A stretch of 64,000 nucleotides of DNA from Ophioderma brevispina (GCA_023653785.1 JAMKCH010001718.1:1-64000); one strand, 5' to 3'; counted from the first letter of the stretch, positions 1-12,985 are shown. Notes: a model not told the origin generated them from the sequence alone. Numbers and translations are program-made.

Positions 1-264
1 TATTCACATGACCCATGTTAATAACTCTTTCCTGACCCTCTACTTTAAACATGAATAAGAATGGTTTCAATTGAAATTCCTATTGGGAAGATGAAATGGG
101 CATAACTGAATGCAATGAATTGAAAAATCAAAAGTAATGTGCAGCAAACCAATGGTGTCTTTGTGTTTTCATATAATAGTGGTTGCCTTGGTTTTATACC
201 ACGAGGCATAGAAGAGATTATAATATGGATTTTCGTTCATTCAAAAGATAGACCTGTGTTTATT

Positions 265-356
265 GTCCCCGCCGAACTAAGTTCGGAACGGGGACTATGA
301 AATGGGCCTTCCGTCCGTCCGTATGTCCATGTATGTTCCGTATGTCTGTGAGAAAA
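265..356. repeat. Hairpin-headed repeat with CCGT-rich tail
   Basis: Positions 265-295 form an imperfect 31-nt hairpin. GTCCCCG pairs with CGGGGAC and CCGAAC pairs with GTTCGG, around a TAA loop with a 2-nt bulge. It is followed by a TATGAAATGGGC segment and several CCGT/ATGT repeats. It is probably the end of an interspersed element, but no second copy occurs in this window, so its family is not assigned. Confidence 0.55.
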
Positions 357-398
357 ATGTTAACCCTGGAATTCTGTGATAAAAATGTTAACCTGTAT

Positions 399-1125
399 GC
401 TGTATCCTTTGAAACGATATACGGGCACACAAAATTCCTTCGCTTCATGGAAGTTCAACATCATGGCATGCATCGTTCTTCTTCTGTTTCTTTCTCTAAG
501 GAGTTCTTGGCTCTTTGAAAGTGTGTGATATAGGGGGCTTAGAGTATTGCAAAATAGCTCATTAAATATGCATATTAATGTATCACTGAACGGTAACGAA
601 GATATGCAAAATTCTTTTGCCACACTAATTATATCTTAGCATGCATTGTTTTCCCACTTTGAAGTACATGATGATATGGCGGCTTAAGGTATTCACATGA
701 GCTAATTAAATATGCGTAAATCATGTATTGCTGATACAGTACATCATATGTGCAATTCTTTTGCCAATGATTACACTTGGCATGCTTGGTTTTTCGCACT
801 GTTGAAAGTGGCACGATGTTATGCGGCTTAGGTAATGCAAATGAGCTAATTAATATGCACAATAATGTTTCGCTGAAACGGTACATCAGAGTGTGCAAAA
901 TTCCTTCACTACATGAACTTAGGCCATACATCTTGTTGTGTGAACATATGTGCGTTTTAGTTATGTGGTTTAGTATGCAAATGAGCTAATTAAATATGCG
1001 CAATTTATCTTTCACTGAAACTGTACATCAATGTGCAAATTTCCTTCGCTACATGAAAGGCTTATGCCATCCAAATCTTGTGTGTGAACATGATCTGTGC
1101 ATTTTAGTTATGCAATGTCTGCTTA
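399..1125. repeat. Tandem array, unit 141-144 bp, about five diverged copies
   Basis: The anchor GAGCTAATTAAATATGC recurs at about 555, 699, 843 and 983, with spacings of 144, 144 and 140 bp. Each anchor is followed by a TCACTGAAACGGTACATCA-like segment and then AAATTCCTTCGCTACATGA. A partial copy of that second half lies at about 405-450. The small ORFs here are translations of the repeat. Units 3 and 4 carry ATGCAAAT immediately before TAATTA, that is, an octamer next to a homeobox core. Confidence 0.85.
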
Positions 1126-1879
1126 GTCCTTACCATCAAGCGCATTATTAAAGGGCTAATTCCCAATAGTCATTTCTTGTATGCATATACTCCATCGCTA
1201 TTCATACTTTCCACTGCACTTACTAATTTTCTTCACTCCACCTTCCAATATTCTAACATTGGCATGGGTTAAGTGGGGTGGTCTAGGGTCTCGGGTTCAA
1301 GGGAGTGTGGTGTGCAATTCAGTTGTCACTTCCAAATGATCGCTAAATTCGGCGGGGACATATTTTACGCATCGCAAAAATACAAGTTCGCCTTGTTGTC
1401 TATTAAACTCACTTATGGAAAATAGTAGAAATAAACATGCCCCAGAATCTGCATTGATACTTAATTGTGAGTAGGACGGGCCATTTTCTACAATAGCCAA
1501 TAAATAGTTTAAAACAGATTTTTATTCATATCCTGGTTCAGCTAAATAGTTGTCTGATCTTGTTGCGACCAACGAAACTGGCACACTAGTTCTTTCTATT
1601 TATTGTAAGATTGAATCAAGTTTACTGTACCCAAGTGACTAACGGTGCGGCGGATGCTGATAGCACATTAAGATTCCTGCTCCATCCTGACCCAAGCGAA
1701 ATATATGGATCTGTACTATATAAATCTGCCCACATTATTTTTTTATGGTAGGCCTGTATTTTAATTCATGGCCAGGACCGTAACAGTTGACGGAGGCTAT
1801 TCACTATTTTCTACTTTTTATTGCCGATGTGATGTTTTCATTACAATCGATAACTCAGGTTATGTTGATTAAAATTTTG
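1126..1879. other. Unique AT-rich DNA
   Basis: No convincing exon, RNA gene or repeat is seen. A tRNA-like scrap near 1,272-1,312 is too short to call. Confidence 0.5.
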
Positions 1880-1952
1880 TGGTAGAATCGAACCCACAAC
1901 CTTTTGATTTCAAGACGAGAACCTATTATCGCTGTATACTACAGTTGCTGTC
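1880..1952 (-). mobile_element. tRNA-derived SINE head or tRNA pseudogene
   Basis: Read on the minus strand there is an A-box-like TAGTATACAGC at about 1,931-1,942. Some 50 nt later there is a clear B box, GGTTCGATTC, at 1,885-1,894. Between them is a TTGAAATC anticodon-loop-like segment similar to Ser-type tRNAs. The T-arm stem is imperfect and the acceptor arm does not pair well, so a SINE head or pseudogene fits better than a working tRNA. Confidence 0.55.
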
Positions 1953-2146
1953 AGAATTGTAATATCTGTGTAAAAGGGGCGGAGACTAGGGGTAGCCTCG
2001 TGCGTGATTGACCAATAGGGAGGCCAACTTACTCAAACAAGCCAATCTGCATTCACTTCTGGTTGCCGACACGTCAAGCTCGTCTTTTTTTGCCACAGTG
2101 AAATAACTCTGAACATCTGGCAGAGAGGAAATACCCGTATACAGAC

Positions 2147-2686
2147 TTAAAGAGACACTGGCACATTTGAAAAATAGTGCGCCCTCAAGATTTTTCAAAA
2201 TCGATATTTTTGCCATGGTTGTAGGGCTTTTATATACAAAAGGCCCTCACCCGAAATGCAGTTAAAGACCACAATCGCTTCCTTATGGGTAAACAGACGA
2301 TTTTATAATTTACGTCGCCGGTGACGTTAAATTAGCAGACGAAGAAATGGCGTTTAACACAAGAAACATGCACGCCGTATGCATGTTCCACGCTATGCAC
2401 ACTGTTTGATCGGTCTATACAATCTTGTGGTTTTAATATCAGTGAGTACGCGTCAAAAAGTTCAGTAAAGGATCCCACATTTGTTGATTAAAGTTATGGA
2501 GAACTGAAAAGTTGGCCGACCAAACTTACCTGGGTGTCTTTATCATCATATCAATGTCCCTATCGAGTTTTGGGGTGTGTTATTTTTATGCTAAAAATAT
2601 ATCTTTGTTCTCTTATGGCTAGACTATCATTTGAGAGCACATTGAAGGATTGTCATATTTTGTGAAATGTTCCAGTGCCGCTTTAA
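2147..2686. mobile_element. TTAA-flanked short inverted-repeat element, family D
   Basis: The left end TTAAAGAGACACTGGCAC and the reverse complement of the right end, TTAAAGCGGCACTGGAAC, agree over most of 20 nt. TTAA stands at both outer edges (2,147-2,150 and 2,683-2,686). The 540-bp interior has no long ORF. TTAA target duplication is known for piggyBac and Kolobok superfamilies, and either could have mobilised it. Single copy here. Confidence 0.65.
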
Positions 2687-2689
2687 AGC

Positions 2690-4250
2690 ACACACACACA
2701 GTCGTGACTAGTGTCACTGTGAGATGAGTCCAAAATTTATGGGACCCATTTGTGCCAGAATCTCACTGCAGCTATGCAGCGCACTTGATGGGCTCTGTGG
2801 TCACTGTGGCTGATGTGGTGGTAGATGTATATATTCATGAAATAATTAATCCACTCAACCGATCACTGATGTCACAATGTTCACCTTCGCACTGTTCGTA
2901 TTTGCAGGTAGAGCTAGGAACTGGCAATGGGGGGGGGGGGAGGGTGGGGGGGGAAAAGTTCATATAGAAGTCCAAGCATTGGCAAATGAGGCAATGCTAT
3001 GATTATGCGAATCAATTGTAATACCTCATTTGCATACTTGGGACTTATCTATGAAAAACCATTTACCAAAACAAGGTGTACATAAACCATGCATTCATGC
3101 ACGGTCAATGGTTTGTTTGAAAGAATCAAACCACTGCAAACTGTTGCATAAATGTATCAGGTTCATAGTAGTACCAGCTCAAGCTCTCCCAGCAAATGGT
3201 AAAACCGTGCAAATACCGAATTGTGCCATGCTTTCTGATCCTGTTGTGGACCTATCTAAATGTATAAGTGTTAAAGTAATTTCCAAAGAGGGAATAAATC
3301 AGTCTACGCCAATTGAGTTGAAATCACTCCAAAGCTCCAAAAAGAGTGAAAAATCACCCCAACTCCAAGTGAAATTTCACTGTCAAAAAGAGTGCATCTA
3401 AGATCGATCGTTAAAAGCTGACTCAGAGATTTTGATATATAAACCAATTTATGCATAGTGCTAAACGGTGCCATAGGATACTGTTTACTACAAAATTTCC
3501 GGATCTGGAATTATAACAGTTGTGAGTTTTCAATATGAAGGACTTCGGTTTGAGCTTAGTTATTTCACACATGATTTTTTTTTTTGTGTATGGACAAGCT
3601 GTATGTATATCAAAAAACAAGATCTGTTTGAAAATTGAGTGTGCCCTCATTGGGAAAAATACCTTTAAGTAATCCTTACCAAGTGAAATGTCCTCTTTTT
3701 GGACGCCTCTTCATTTCTTGAAGAGTTATTTTTTTTAATTTCACCCTTTTGACAAGCGTTTTATCATGCACTCTAACATTTAGAGAAAACAAAACGTCCA
3801 CCAGCTATTTAGAGTGTTTATTCTACCTACCTATTTTGCCTAATTTGCAAGCGAGTTATTTTGCTAAATTGTTACTTTCTAGTTGAGTTATCTGTAGCAA
3901 TTCTGTGACTATGGAGAGCTAAGGTTCATTTCTCAGTGGTTGAACAAATTTTAGCAAGAGTGCACATCGCAAAAGTGTGGGCAGAATTCAAGATGGGGTA
4001 AATCCATAATACAGAGAGGTCAAAAATGAAAACTGCTTGGAATGCTGTTAAAAAGTAACCGAGGTGTCCATATTGGTACAAGGATTAAAACAGTTTAGTT
4101 TAGTTTGTACTATCATCAACTTATGGTAATGGAGATGTAAGACAAAACTCGTTAAATGTCAAAGGTCATCACCAAAGGTTCAATCTGTAATACAATTTGG
4201 ATTTTTAAAAATGGGCTCAAATTGTTCACCTTTCCTCAACGACTAACAAA
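2690..4250. other. Unique non-coding DNA with a G-rich run
   Basis: Contains an interrupted poly-G tract at about 2,930-2,953 and several palindromic TTTCACTC/GAGTGAAA words at 3,300-3,800. A 123-codon open frame at 3,030-3,401 has no supporting splice context and no recognisable domain, and I do not treat it as a gene. Confidence 0.5.
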
Positions 4251-4309
4251 AAACATTTTGCACTGTTTAACATATATCTAAAATTCAGCGATCAATAAAG
4301 GTCAATGAC

Positions 4310-4361
4310 ATTGACCAATATTGATCAAATACAAATTAAACTTTATTGACCAATATTGACC
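4310..4361 (+). repeat. Duplicated TTGACCAATATTGA word
   Basis: ATTGACCAATATTGATC at 4,310-4,326 is repeated as ATTGACCAATATTGACC at 4,345-4,361. A palindromic GGTCAATGACATTGACC lies just before. These look like pieces of an inverted-repeat structure of unknown origin. Confidence 0.6.
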
Positions 4362-4932
4362 ACTGATTTCAATATGAAAGTGATGATGTTCAAACTTTGG
4401 GTCATTTGGTGTTATTTCCAGTCTAGTGGTATTTTTAATCCATAATATTGGTGCCATTGGGGGTATTTTGATTCATCAGTCTTGGTATTATTTGATTCAA
4501 CAATATTGGTGTTATTTTTATTTAACTGTTATTTTCGACTTGGTGTTTTATATTTTTCTTCACAAAGGCGATAAAAAATCCACTACAAACCACCCAATGA
4601 CAAGCCCTTAAACGACAGGGGGGGTAGGACATGCCAACCTAACAGCAACAGAACGGCATGAACTTCAGGCGTAACTTGAGTGCTAGTCTTATTCAAAGAC
4701 TTAACGGTAGGAGGGCGCTCTTACGCATATCGAACAGTCACACACAGACTCGACTTAAGGCTAGGCCTGGTCACGAATATTAAATCTAAATGACCGTTAT
4801 TGGAAATTACACTATTTTACAGCGGGGTTAATCCACTAACCCCGACGGATTTTGAAGTCAATAATTTTTTTTCTTAAATTATCATAATATTACTAAGATG
4901 TATTGAAGGAAGGTTTAAAAGGTGATTTTGCA

Positions 4933-5190
4933 ATGTCACATGGGACCGAGCCTGCCGTAGAAAATACACGTAAGAATTTCCGAAATGACCGTTTGGAAAT
5001 CCCCAATGCCCAAATCAAGCAGATCGTGTCCGACCCCCCTGTTAAAAGACGAATAACAAAATTGAGGGCGCTTGTAAGGCAACCTGGGTGCGTCCCAGGG
5101 GAGGGCAGGGGGGTAGAGATGCGACATACCATTTGTTGGCAACAGGCCACGCAGAGATCTTTTAGCGAATCTACCATGCGAATCGCTTGA
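4933..5190 (+). CDS. Possible small orphan ORF, 85 aa
   Basis: An open frame from an ATG at 4,933 to a TGA ending at 5,190 encodes 85 residues starting MSHGTEPAVENTRKNF. It is basic and polar, with no signal peptide, no transmembrane helix and no recognised domain. The start has CAA upstream, which is an acceptable animal context. The segment is richer in G+C than its surroundings, but two antisense frames are also open there, so the opening may simply reflect base composition. No splice sites are assigned. It could be a single-exon gene, an exon of a larger gene, or chance. Confidence 0.22.
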   Translation: MSHGTEPAVENTRKNFRNDRLEIPNAQIKQIVSDPPVKRRITKLRALVRQPGCVPGEGRGVEMRHTICWQQATQRSFSESTMRIA

Positions 5191-5463
5191 TGATCGACTT
5201 GAGCTTCAACATGAAAAAAATGGTTTATTTATGCGAAAGCTAAAAGTTGCAAATAAATTGACATTCAGTGATTCAAAAACCTATGTTGACACCTATGTTG
5301 ACAATTCCAATTGATTACAAAATTCCGTTAGTTTTATTTATTTTTTTTTCAGTTCCCCAATAAATAGGCGACTTTGTTTTAATCGTTTGGATCCGTACAA
5401 TTAAAACCAAACTCGGTCTATATTTATAATACAAATCATTCCTTTGCGTTGTTTGTTAATTAG

Positions 5464-5632
5464 GTCGTCAGCATACCCTGTTGTTAAAATTGAGGACGCC
5501 CTTCTTACCAGATCTGATCTCTTTGAATGTCTCTTTAAGCGTGTTCCAAAAGAGTTGCCTCGCGCATTCGTCTATAAAAACAACACCACTAACCATGCTA
5601 ACGACCTATGTCTAGACCATTTTTGCCTGTGA
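5464..5632 (+). CDS. Possible terminal coding exon
   Basis: A T-rich tract followed by TTAATTAG at 5,456-5,463 makes a plausible 3' splice site. From there one frame is open to a TGA at 5,630-5,632. It encodes about 55 residues, including AYPVVKIEDALLTRSDLFEC and then a KRVPKELPRAF segment. Codon choice looks protein-like, but there is no partner exon in view and no domain I recognise. It could instead be a relic of a transposon protein. Confidence 0.3.
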
Positions 5633-5639
5633 AAATATA

Positions 5640-7454
5640 AACGATGACCGATATATTTCCCTGCATCAAGTGATTGTGAATGTAACTTTGGTGAAGATTT
5701 CAACCGGCTGTCAACATATTTGTATTATTTTTCCCCTTCCACCAAACCTAAAGTACACGGAATGCCGCGGGAATAAAAAGTGAAAAGCGAAACTGGAACA
5801 TTTAATGTATTTGTGCCATCCCATGCATACCATCATTTTAATGGGTCTTTTAACTTTTTTAAAAATAATAATTTGTGTTAATGATGTTGATTACATAAGC
5901 AGTCAAGGACAGAAAATGATGCAATGCGGAGATATATAATTAACTTACACTAACTCAAGAATTAAAAAATAGTAAGTCAAATTGGTTTATATAAGAAATA
6001 AGTAAATTTAACTGAAATGAACATTTCCAAGTATGACATAAATACAACACTTTAATCTGCTGACTTAACAATTATAAATTTTAGCTCAATAACTAATGAG
6101 GAGTTAGCTTGTGTTTTACTAATACTTATCAAGTTTGGACAAAATGGCAATAACTTATATAAACCGAGTAGAAGATGAGACATAATTAATAGGCGGACAG
6201 AATATTGAGAATATTGGCGTTTCCAGATTCCAGCACCGGCCGTTAAATTACAATCGGGGATCCCGATTCTCTGAATCACAAAACCCCTTCTTCTATAACA
6301 AATACGCAGTTTTGAGCATTACGTTCACAGGTAGGCCTATAGGTTACTGCGACAATTACCAAACCAAAAATGTGTAAAATACTCGACATGTTTAAAAGTG
6401 GGGACGATCTTTAAAAAATGTGCTATTTTTTGCTTTAACCTTTGCGTGTTCAATAAACGGTATGTACTGAATGAATAAGAAACAAAGCTGAGAGCGTTAT
6501 GGGCCAAAAAATGTTGATACGGGTGATATTTTATCGAAATTGAGTTGACACTCTAGGATCTTTCTTTCAGAGTACGTTAAAAAATGTTCATATCTGATCT
6601 TTTATAATTCCAGAGGAAAAAAAATGAGGTATAGGCCTATTTGTATCTTTCCTTTAAAATGTGTGTCTCTTCGTGCATGTGGTCATTCCCTTTTTAAAAA
6701 AAACAAAACTATAATTTCGCAACGAAATAAGCTACGGTAGGGTTTTGATCAAATAAAAGCTATTATTTTGCTCTTTATAAACGGATGGATCATTCTTAAT
6801 ACACAGGTAGTTAAGTTCTTTTATAAGAAACACCCGAAAATTAGGCCTATACGTAAATTATGGAACGACAAAGTAAACAGGGTCAATTCCAGTTTTCACA
6901 TTTTGAATTTATTTATTAAAAACATTTACGATTTAAATGGTCTGCCTACGGAGTTATAATGGCAAAGTCATCTTTTAAATAGGCAAAATCAGGTTCCTAA
7001 CAATTTCAAACTTTAATCGGCGAAATAATAATACCCGCATTCAATTTCGCGCGATTTCAGAAAAACCTTGAGCACCAATTTGGTTTTTTTTCGCGCTACA
7101 AGCATTCAATTTCGTTTTGGTTAATTCAAATTCATGCATTCGTATGCGTGCGGTTTAACAATGGCGCTTTGATTTTGGAGTAATGTGACTTACGATACGG
7201 CTTGGATTCAACTTTCTGTTTCGTTGTTGGTCAATCAATAGCTTCAAATGAACAATTTCCCAATCAAGTTCATTTGACATGGACCTATGGTTTATCCTGT
7301 TTTTCATTTTTAGATTTTCCTATAGTTATTGGCATAATGACCATGCATGGGAACATGACAACTGTTGAAAATGGGTACGAATGAACAAAACCGATTTTGG
7401 TTTCTGTGGATTTGATAAGAAGAATCAAGTCTATTCTGTATATCGTCTACTTTC
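5640..7454. other. AT-rich non-coding DNA
   Basis: Nothing gene-like is supported. TAGGCCTA-like palindromes occur at about 6,333, 6,631 and 6,843. They are a common background word in many marine invertebrate genomes. Short CG-containing words near 7,015-7,110 have no recognised function. Confidence 0.5.
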
Positions 7455-9480
7455 ATTTTAAGCAGTGGTGCGAACCTGATTGAATGTCTAAAATTCACTC
7501 ATTCTAGCAGGAAGGCCTGGAAGACTATAAACCGCCTCACCGGCAGAATTCCAAACCATCGAAATGTCATTTGTCTGAGCAACTCCTCGCAAATGGTTGT
7601 TTCAAGGATATGACGCGGGCTCACATTCGCTCTGTTAAAAAAAAGAGATCACCAAACTTCGTCGAGCCCCTGGCGTGACGGGTCACTTGCAACACCGTTC
7701 TCACTAGATGAGCTCACCTCTGCTATCAGCCAACTAAAGAGTGGAAAGACTCAGGGGTGCCTGATAAATAACCACGAGTTTCCTGATGCATGCGGCTCAC
7801 GATGTCTTGTATGGCTCCAGGAGTTCTACACATGTTGCTTACCAACAGTCCTTACCTAAGATCTGGAGGAGGGCTACCAACATCGCACTCCCCAAACCAA
7901 ACAAGCCTGTTGACAACCCCAAGAAAAACCTACGCCAAATATCCCTACGGTGTGTTTCATTCAAAATCCTTGAGCGGCTGATCCTGGCCCGGATGGAGCC
8001 AGTCGTCGAATTCCATTGCCTGATAAACAAGCAGGATTTCGCCGTGGCCGGAGCACTGTCCATCAGATTGTACAACTCACAAATGATATTGAGGAGCTAC
8101 AGCTTTGAAAAACGTTGAAGCAAGCGTCACCCTGCCTGATGGACCTTACTGCAGCATATGACACCGTGTGGCACCAGGGTCTGAGACTCAAGCATCTCAG
8201 GACCATCCCGGATCGTCACCTGTACAATTCATATGTAACATGCTTGCAACCGTAGCTTTGTCCTTAAGACCATTGATGGGCAGGGCAGTCGACTGCGTCG
8301 TCTGAGGAACAGAGTCCCACAAGGATGTGTACTAGCTCCTGTGTGTTTAATTGGTAGATCACCCCCCCCCCCCGCGATTTACCTCAAAACAACATCTAGA
8401 CATATGGCTACGTCGGACAGATGCTGCTCTTAACTTCATCGGAGGAGACGAAGAAGTGGCATGTGAAGTAGAAAGTTTTTGTAGCAAACTAACTTCTTCA
8501 GATAGTGGCTGCCCTACTTGCACATATCTCAAGACCTGGAGCTCAACGCTGAGTGAAGCCAAGACTACCACTACTGCCATCTTAACACCAAAGAGGTCAA
8601 CGCCAGCTTCAAATCAACCTCAATGGAGCGCCCCTGTCATACAATCCCACACCAACCTATATCTATAGGACTGAAGCTTGATCGGCAGCTTACTTATCGG
8701 CAGCATCTCGAGTTAGTATGTGCAAAGGTATCTTCGAGGAATGACCTCCTATGCCGCCTTGCTGAATCTCCCTGGAGATGGGGTGCTAACACATCCCAAA
8801 CTATACGCACCACCGCCCTGGCTCTGGTCTAGTCTACAGCGCTGCTGAGTATGCCGCCCCAGCATGGTGCAATAGCTCTCACATAAAGAAGCTAGACACA
8901 GTATTTAAACGAGACAATCAGAATCATTACTGGTGGCCTTTGTCCCACTCCCATCTAAGTTTCTGCATTCAGGTGAAGAAGGCTCTGTTGGACAACAAGC
9001 AATTGTTGAATAACATCGTCAAAGAATCACACCAGCTAGCTCGGCAGACAGAGACTGCGTTCTCGTCGACCTTTCTGTCGACAGGACGCTGCTAAACTCT
9101 CCAGCTCTCCATTCAACATCTTGACATGGAACACTGTCTGGCTAGGTACTCCAAGACCAGACCATTCACTATCACACCTAGACCGAACTCCTACCTTGTA
9201 GCAACCTTCCACTTAAGGAATGGGTCACCTTAAGCAGGATTCACACATGAGTCGGTCGTTTCAACAGTAATATGCACCGATGGGGCTGGATGCGACCATC
9301 TCCAGCCTGCCAATGTGGCTCTCCATCACAGACCGCGGATCACATTCTCAATGAGTGCCCTACCTTTCTTCCACTGGTGGTTATAGACTTCTCAAAAATT
9401 AACCCCAACAGTCAACAGTGAGCTGGCTCCACCAACTTAAACACATTTTAGCTGCTGCCTCATACGCAAGAAGAGAAGAA
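7455..9480 (+). mobile_element. Degenerate non-LTR retrotransposon (LINE), reverse transcriptase region
   Basis: Frame-by-frame translation recovers ordered reverse-transcriptase landmarks, but the copy is broken by many indels. In order there is a SRKAWKTINRLTGR segment (about 7,500), DELTSAISQLKSGKT (about 7,710), IALPKPNKPVDNPK (about 7,885), an SFKILERLILARMEP motif (about 7,955), a TAAYDTVWH-like stretch (about 8,150) and VPQGCVLAP (about 8,310). Then come the thumb segment with KLDRQLTYRQHLE (about 8,675) and a terminal Cys/His knuckle, CQCGSPSQTADHILNECP (about 9,305-9,360). This order is that of Jockey/CR1-like LINEs, which copy themselves by target-primed reverse transcription. A poly-C run at about 8,361-8,373 interrupts it just before the catalytic region, and the YADD box is not intact. 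No endonuclease domain or 5' end is present. It is a dead 5'-truncated copy. Confidence 0.88.
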
Positions 9481-9570
9481 ATGTCTAAAATCAATTAGTT
9501 GATTGCTAACATTACAGTGTAGATGTAGGGTTACAAAAAAATGGTAGTTACGAATAATTAATTGCTGAAA

Positions 9571-9573
<3 letters not shown>

Positions 9574-9627
<54 letters not shown>
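9574..9627. repeat. Poly-T tract, 54 nt
   Basis: An uninterrupted T run lies about 90 bp past the LINE end. It could be the poly-A tail of an antisense retro-insertion or a simple repeat. Its exact length is not reliable in an assembly. Confidence 0.9.
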
Positions 9628-9628
<1 letters not shown>

Positions 9629-9629
9629 T

Positions 9630-12600
9630 ACCGGAATCGCGTAAAAAATTAATAGATTCACAGCCATTCAGTTAAAGTACGAGAAAAGACTGACGGTTTT
9701 ACAAATTTGCGGCTTATGCTCTGTTTATGACCCCTCGAGCTTTTTTTTGTGTAACTACCACGCCGGGGGGGGGGGGTCCACCCTCAGGATTCGTATTAAC
9801 ATCCAATCCAATAAATTTGGAATCATAGGAGATCTCAGATTTTTTCTCTACATCGTACGACTAAGTACAAACATTTCTAACAACATTAGGCAATGTAGCC
9901 AACACGCTAATGAAGCGTGCTCAACTTTAAGGGCTGAAAGACGGCGGATTTAAACAAAAAAAACGTGCCAGAGTCTTGAGGAAAAAAGCACGATAGGAGG
10001 TGACGTTAGGAGGTGACATCATCTATACATTAGTTCTTATCTTCTTGGTTGCTTACATTATAGCTAGCGACATTAGCCAAGGTTACATGCCTGAGTTTGA
10101 TATTCCTCACCTGCCCAACATGCCCAACCGCCGCTCTTCCGATTCCTGATGGACAAAAAGCGAGAGCAAAGTGCAAAGCGAGCCCCCATGAAAATATGGA
10201 GTATTGGCAAATATTTTAAAACCTTCAACCACCTCTCCCCGCCTCCAGGTCCTTTCCCCGGCCCTTCCAGACCTCCTCCAACCCGGAGGGGAGGGGGTCT
10301 TGATAGTGGAAAGGGGGGGTACGGGGATGTGCGGCAGAGAAGGGGATCATTTCAGCTCTTTTGGTATAATGATCGGTCCTTTTCCCTTGAAATTTGTATA
10401 AGAAAAGGGTTGCATTTCTGTTACGCACTATCTCCAGTGATCAACAGTATGAAGAACTGTCATGCACACCACAAATGTGAAAGGGGTATTACAGAATGGC
10501 TCAAAAATATTGTAAAGTTAATTTTCTTCATCTTAGGGGGCTTAGCCCAAACTCCAAACCACCAAAGCATATTGCATTAAGTCCACCTACCAAGTCTGCT
10601 ATTTTATGCCCCTTTTCTTCAAAATCCTCTCCTTTATTGTAAGAATTATTACTAACAAGAGTGGTCAATAACCATACGTAAATTGTCAATTTCGGGATAG
10701 TGGTTCAAAAACCCGGCCGCACTCTCTACCCCCCCCCAAAACCAAAACTGAGAACCCCCGGCCCCTCCTCCTCATCCCCATTCCCAATTCTGAACTACGC
10801 CCCTGGCATGCCCGGAAATGGAGTTTTCTGGCACCACCCTTATCTATGCAAGGGCCGGACGATCAGCGTTCAAAGGAAAAACTATTAATTATGGATCATT
10901 AGTTTTTATATGTTATTATTTTTGCGGGAGAAAATCCCCAAATCCACAGTCTCCAGTGCGGAAACACCTTGCATTGCACTTTGCGCAATTCTACAACGGC
11001 TGCTACAAGAGACTAACCCCATCATCTCTCCAACCTCGTCTCCAAGGTCAAATACAAAGTAATCAATTATAGTAAGCGGCTAGCGAAAGTCCATCAGGAA
11101 GATCAATAAATGAACTTGACACTTTCCCCACGCGCGTTCATGCGGGCGCAGCATTTAAAATAGGCGCTGTTGCTGCTCTTAATTTCATCGTAGAGGCGTA
11201 GCTTATTTTCTTATTGCATGCTTTGATGTTAGGTAATGAAAAACTTTTAGATCTATTTGAATTTGAATACTCATGACCTTGATTATGCGTGATCACGTTC
11301 TCTGAAATGGGGGGTGCTGGCGAGAAGGGGGTGTCCTGGTAATTCTCAGCACCTCCTTTTCTTGCTACAGAGTGAACTCATTGCCGATTGAATGCCTGTG
11401 ACATGAGGCTTCCGAGTATCCCGGCAGATGGAATGTTAAGGCAACCTTTATCTCGGAACCAGCAAACGCCACAACTGTCAGAGCCCTGACCATTAGCCCA
11501 CCAAGTGACCAAGTGTTATGGTGGGATGGAGACAGCTGCATGCTTCCAGTGTGTGTCAAGAAAAAATGGGCTTTCGATTGTGCCATTTTTGATGACAGAA
11601 ATATCATCTACGGATGAGTGACGTATAAAGGTATTTAATATTATTCGCCATTAAGAGGTTTAATTGAAAGGGAAAATAAAGTAGCTCATTGGAATAAATA
11701 GTAGGCGTCCCGAGCAGAGAGACCGAGAAATGGAACGGAAGTTTAGTAGTCCATCGATAGACACCAATTTCGTTTACCCACGTGAAAACACGTGTTTGTG
11801 TTGATAGTCATGATAGTGATCAGCACACGGTTATCCTCGTAAAGTGCCATGCGAGATATCAATCATTCATACATCAGTCAACGTACCAATTGCCATTGAT
11901 AACGCTATGTATTGTATGGAATCCAAGCTGTATGTATGGTATTTCACACAACCAATTCAATTCAGTTATTGACCCAGTTTCGTCGGCCAGGCTTCGCATC
12001 CTCAGGTTTTTTTCCACTATAGAAGTATCTTATCGCTGTCAGGAAGTTCTCAGGCAATCCTTAACCCGACCTGTCAGAATTTCTCAGGCAAGCTGACCAC
12101 CAGTTAACAAATCGCGCTACGTTTTGGTTAAGAACTTATTTGTGCTTCCGGGTTGGCCTCACTTCACGCTGCGCGTACGCCAATTCTTCCTGAGAAATCA
12201 GCCGATTCAATGATCTCAGATTCAGGATGCATTGTGGGTAAATATCCGACGATCTTTTTGTAGATAAACGAGGCTATCTGTACATTTCATTCCCAATTGG
12301 TGACCGTTGACGTTTCACAAAATTAACTTAACTCAGAGGTTTTTTAAGCAGGTTTATCTTTTTCATGTTGTTTAATAATGTCTATTCACTGGTATTTTAA
12401 TTTAACTTCATGAAGGAATTGAGACCGCATAGTTCAAAACCCCAAGTAAGAGATATTTTGGTGAAAAGTCAAGTTCACCACATTGAAATTGTAATCAGCC
12501 TCGTTTTGGGGTTATCTACAAAAAGATCTTCGTTATTCCACACAATGCCTCTTCAGAAGACTAAGATCGTGAATCGGCTTATTCTGGCAGCGATTTTCAA

Positions 12601-12985
12601 ATAGTTGAAAAAACTGTGGGCAAAAACACCTTTGAGGCTTTGTAAAAACTACATGTAGATGAATGATGTCACTTTCAACTTTCAGTGTACTCTATCTTGC
12701 CTTGTACTAGTACTCAATACTAGTCATAATGGCCAATTAGGCACATTTGTGCGAACAGAATTGTTTATATCCTAATCTTTGGTAACCCTACTGTAAAACT
12801 AGCACTAAAACCCGCTTCACCTAGAGGACTATTCCTGCTGAGGCATGACTTTTTTCGGGTTTGCTTTGTACATTTCACTTCTGTTTGTTAACTTTAACGA
12901 ACCTAAAGTCATGCCAAGATCTGTAATTTTTTAACATCCATTAGGTTTTTCATTTATAAATTCTCAATCTCCAAAATGGTCCGAC
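9630..12985. other. Non-coding DNA with G/C-rich simple stretches
   Basis: Holds a G run at 9,765-9,776, a CCTCC/GGAGG-rich stretch at 10,225-10,330 and a C-rich stretch at 10,725-10,790. A 143-codon frame at 10,149-10,580 spans the low-complexity proline/glycine part and is not credible as a gene. Nothing else is supported. Confidence 0.5.

Noticed and set aside
399..1125. CRISPR-like array
   Set aside because: Units are 141-144 bp and diverged throughout, without short identical repeats separated by unique spacers. Context is eukaryotic.
1272..1312. tRNA-like A and B box words close together
   Set aside because: The boxes are only about 20 nt apart, too close for a tRNA or an intact SINE promoter.
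3030..3401. 123-codon plus-strand open frame
   Set aside because: No signal, domain or splice context. Contains low-complexity Ser/Lys parts, and size is within chance for the window.
10149..10580. 143-codon plus-strand open frame, the longest in the window
   Set aside because: Its middle is translated from a G/C-rich simple stretch and the rest has no protein-like pattern. One frame this long is expected by chance.
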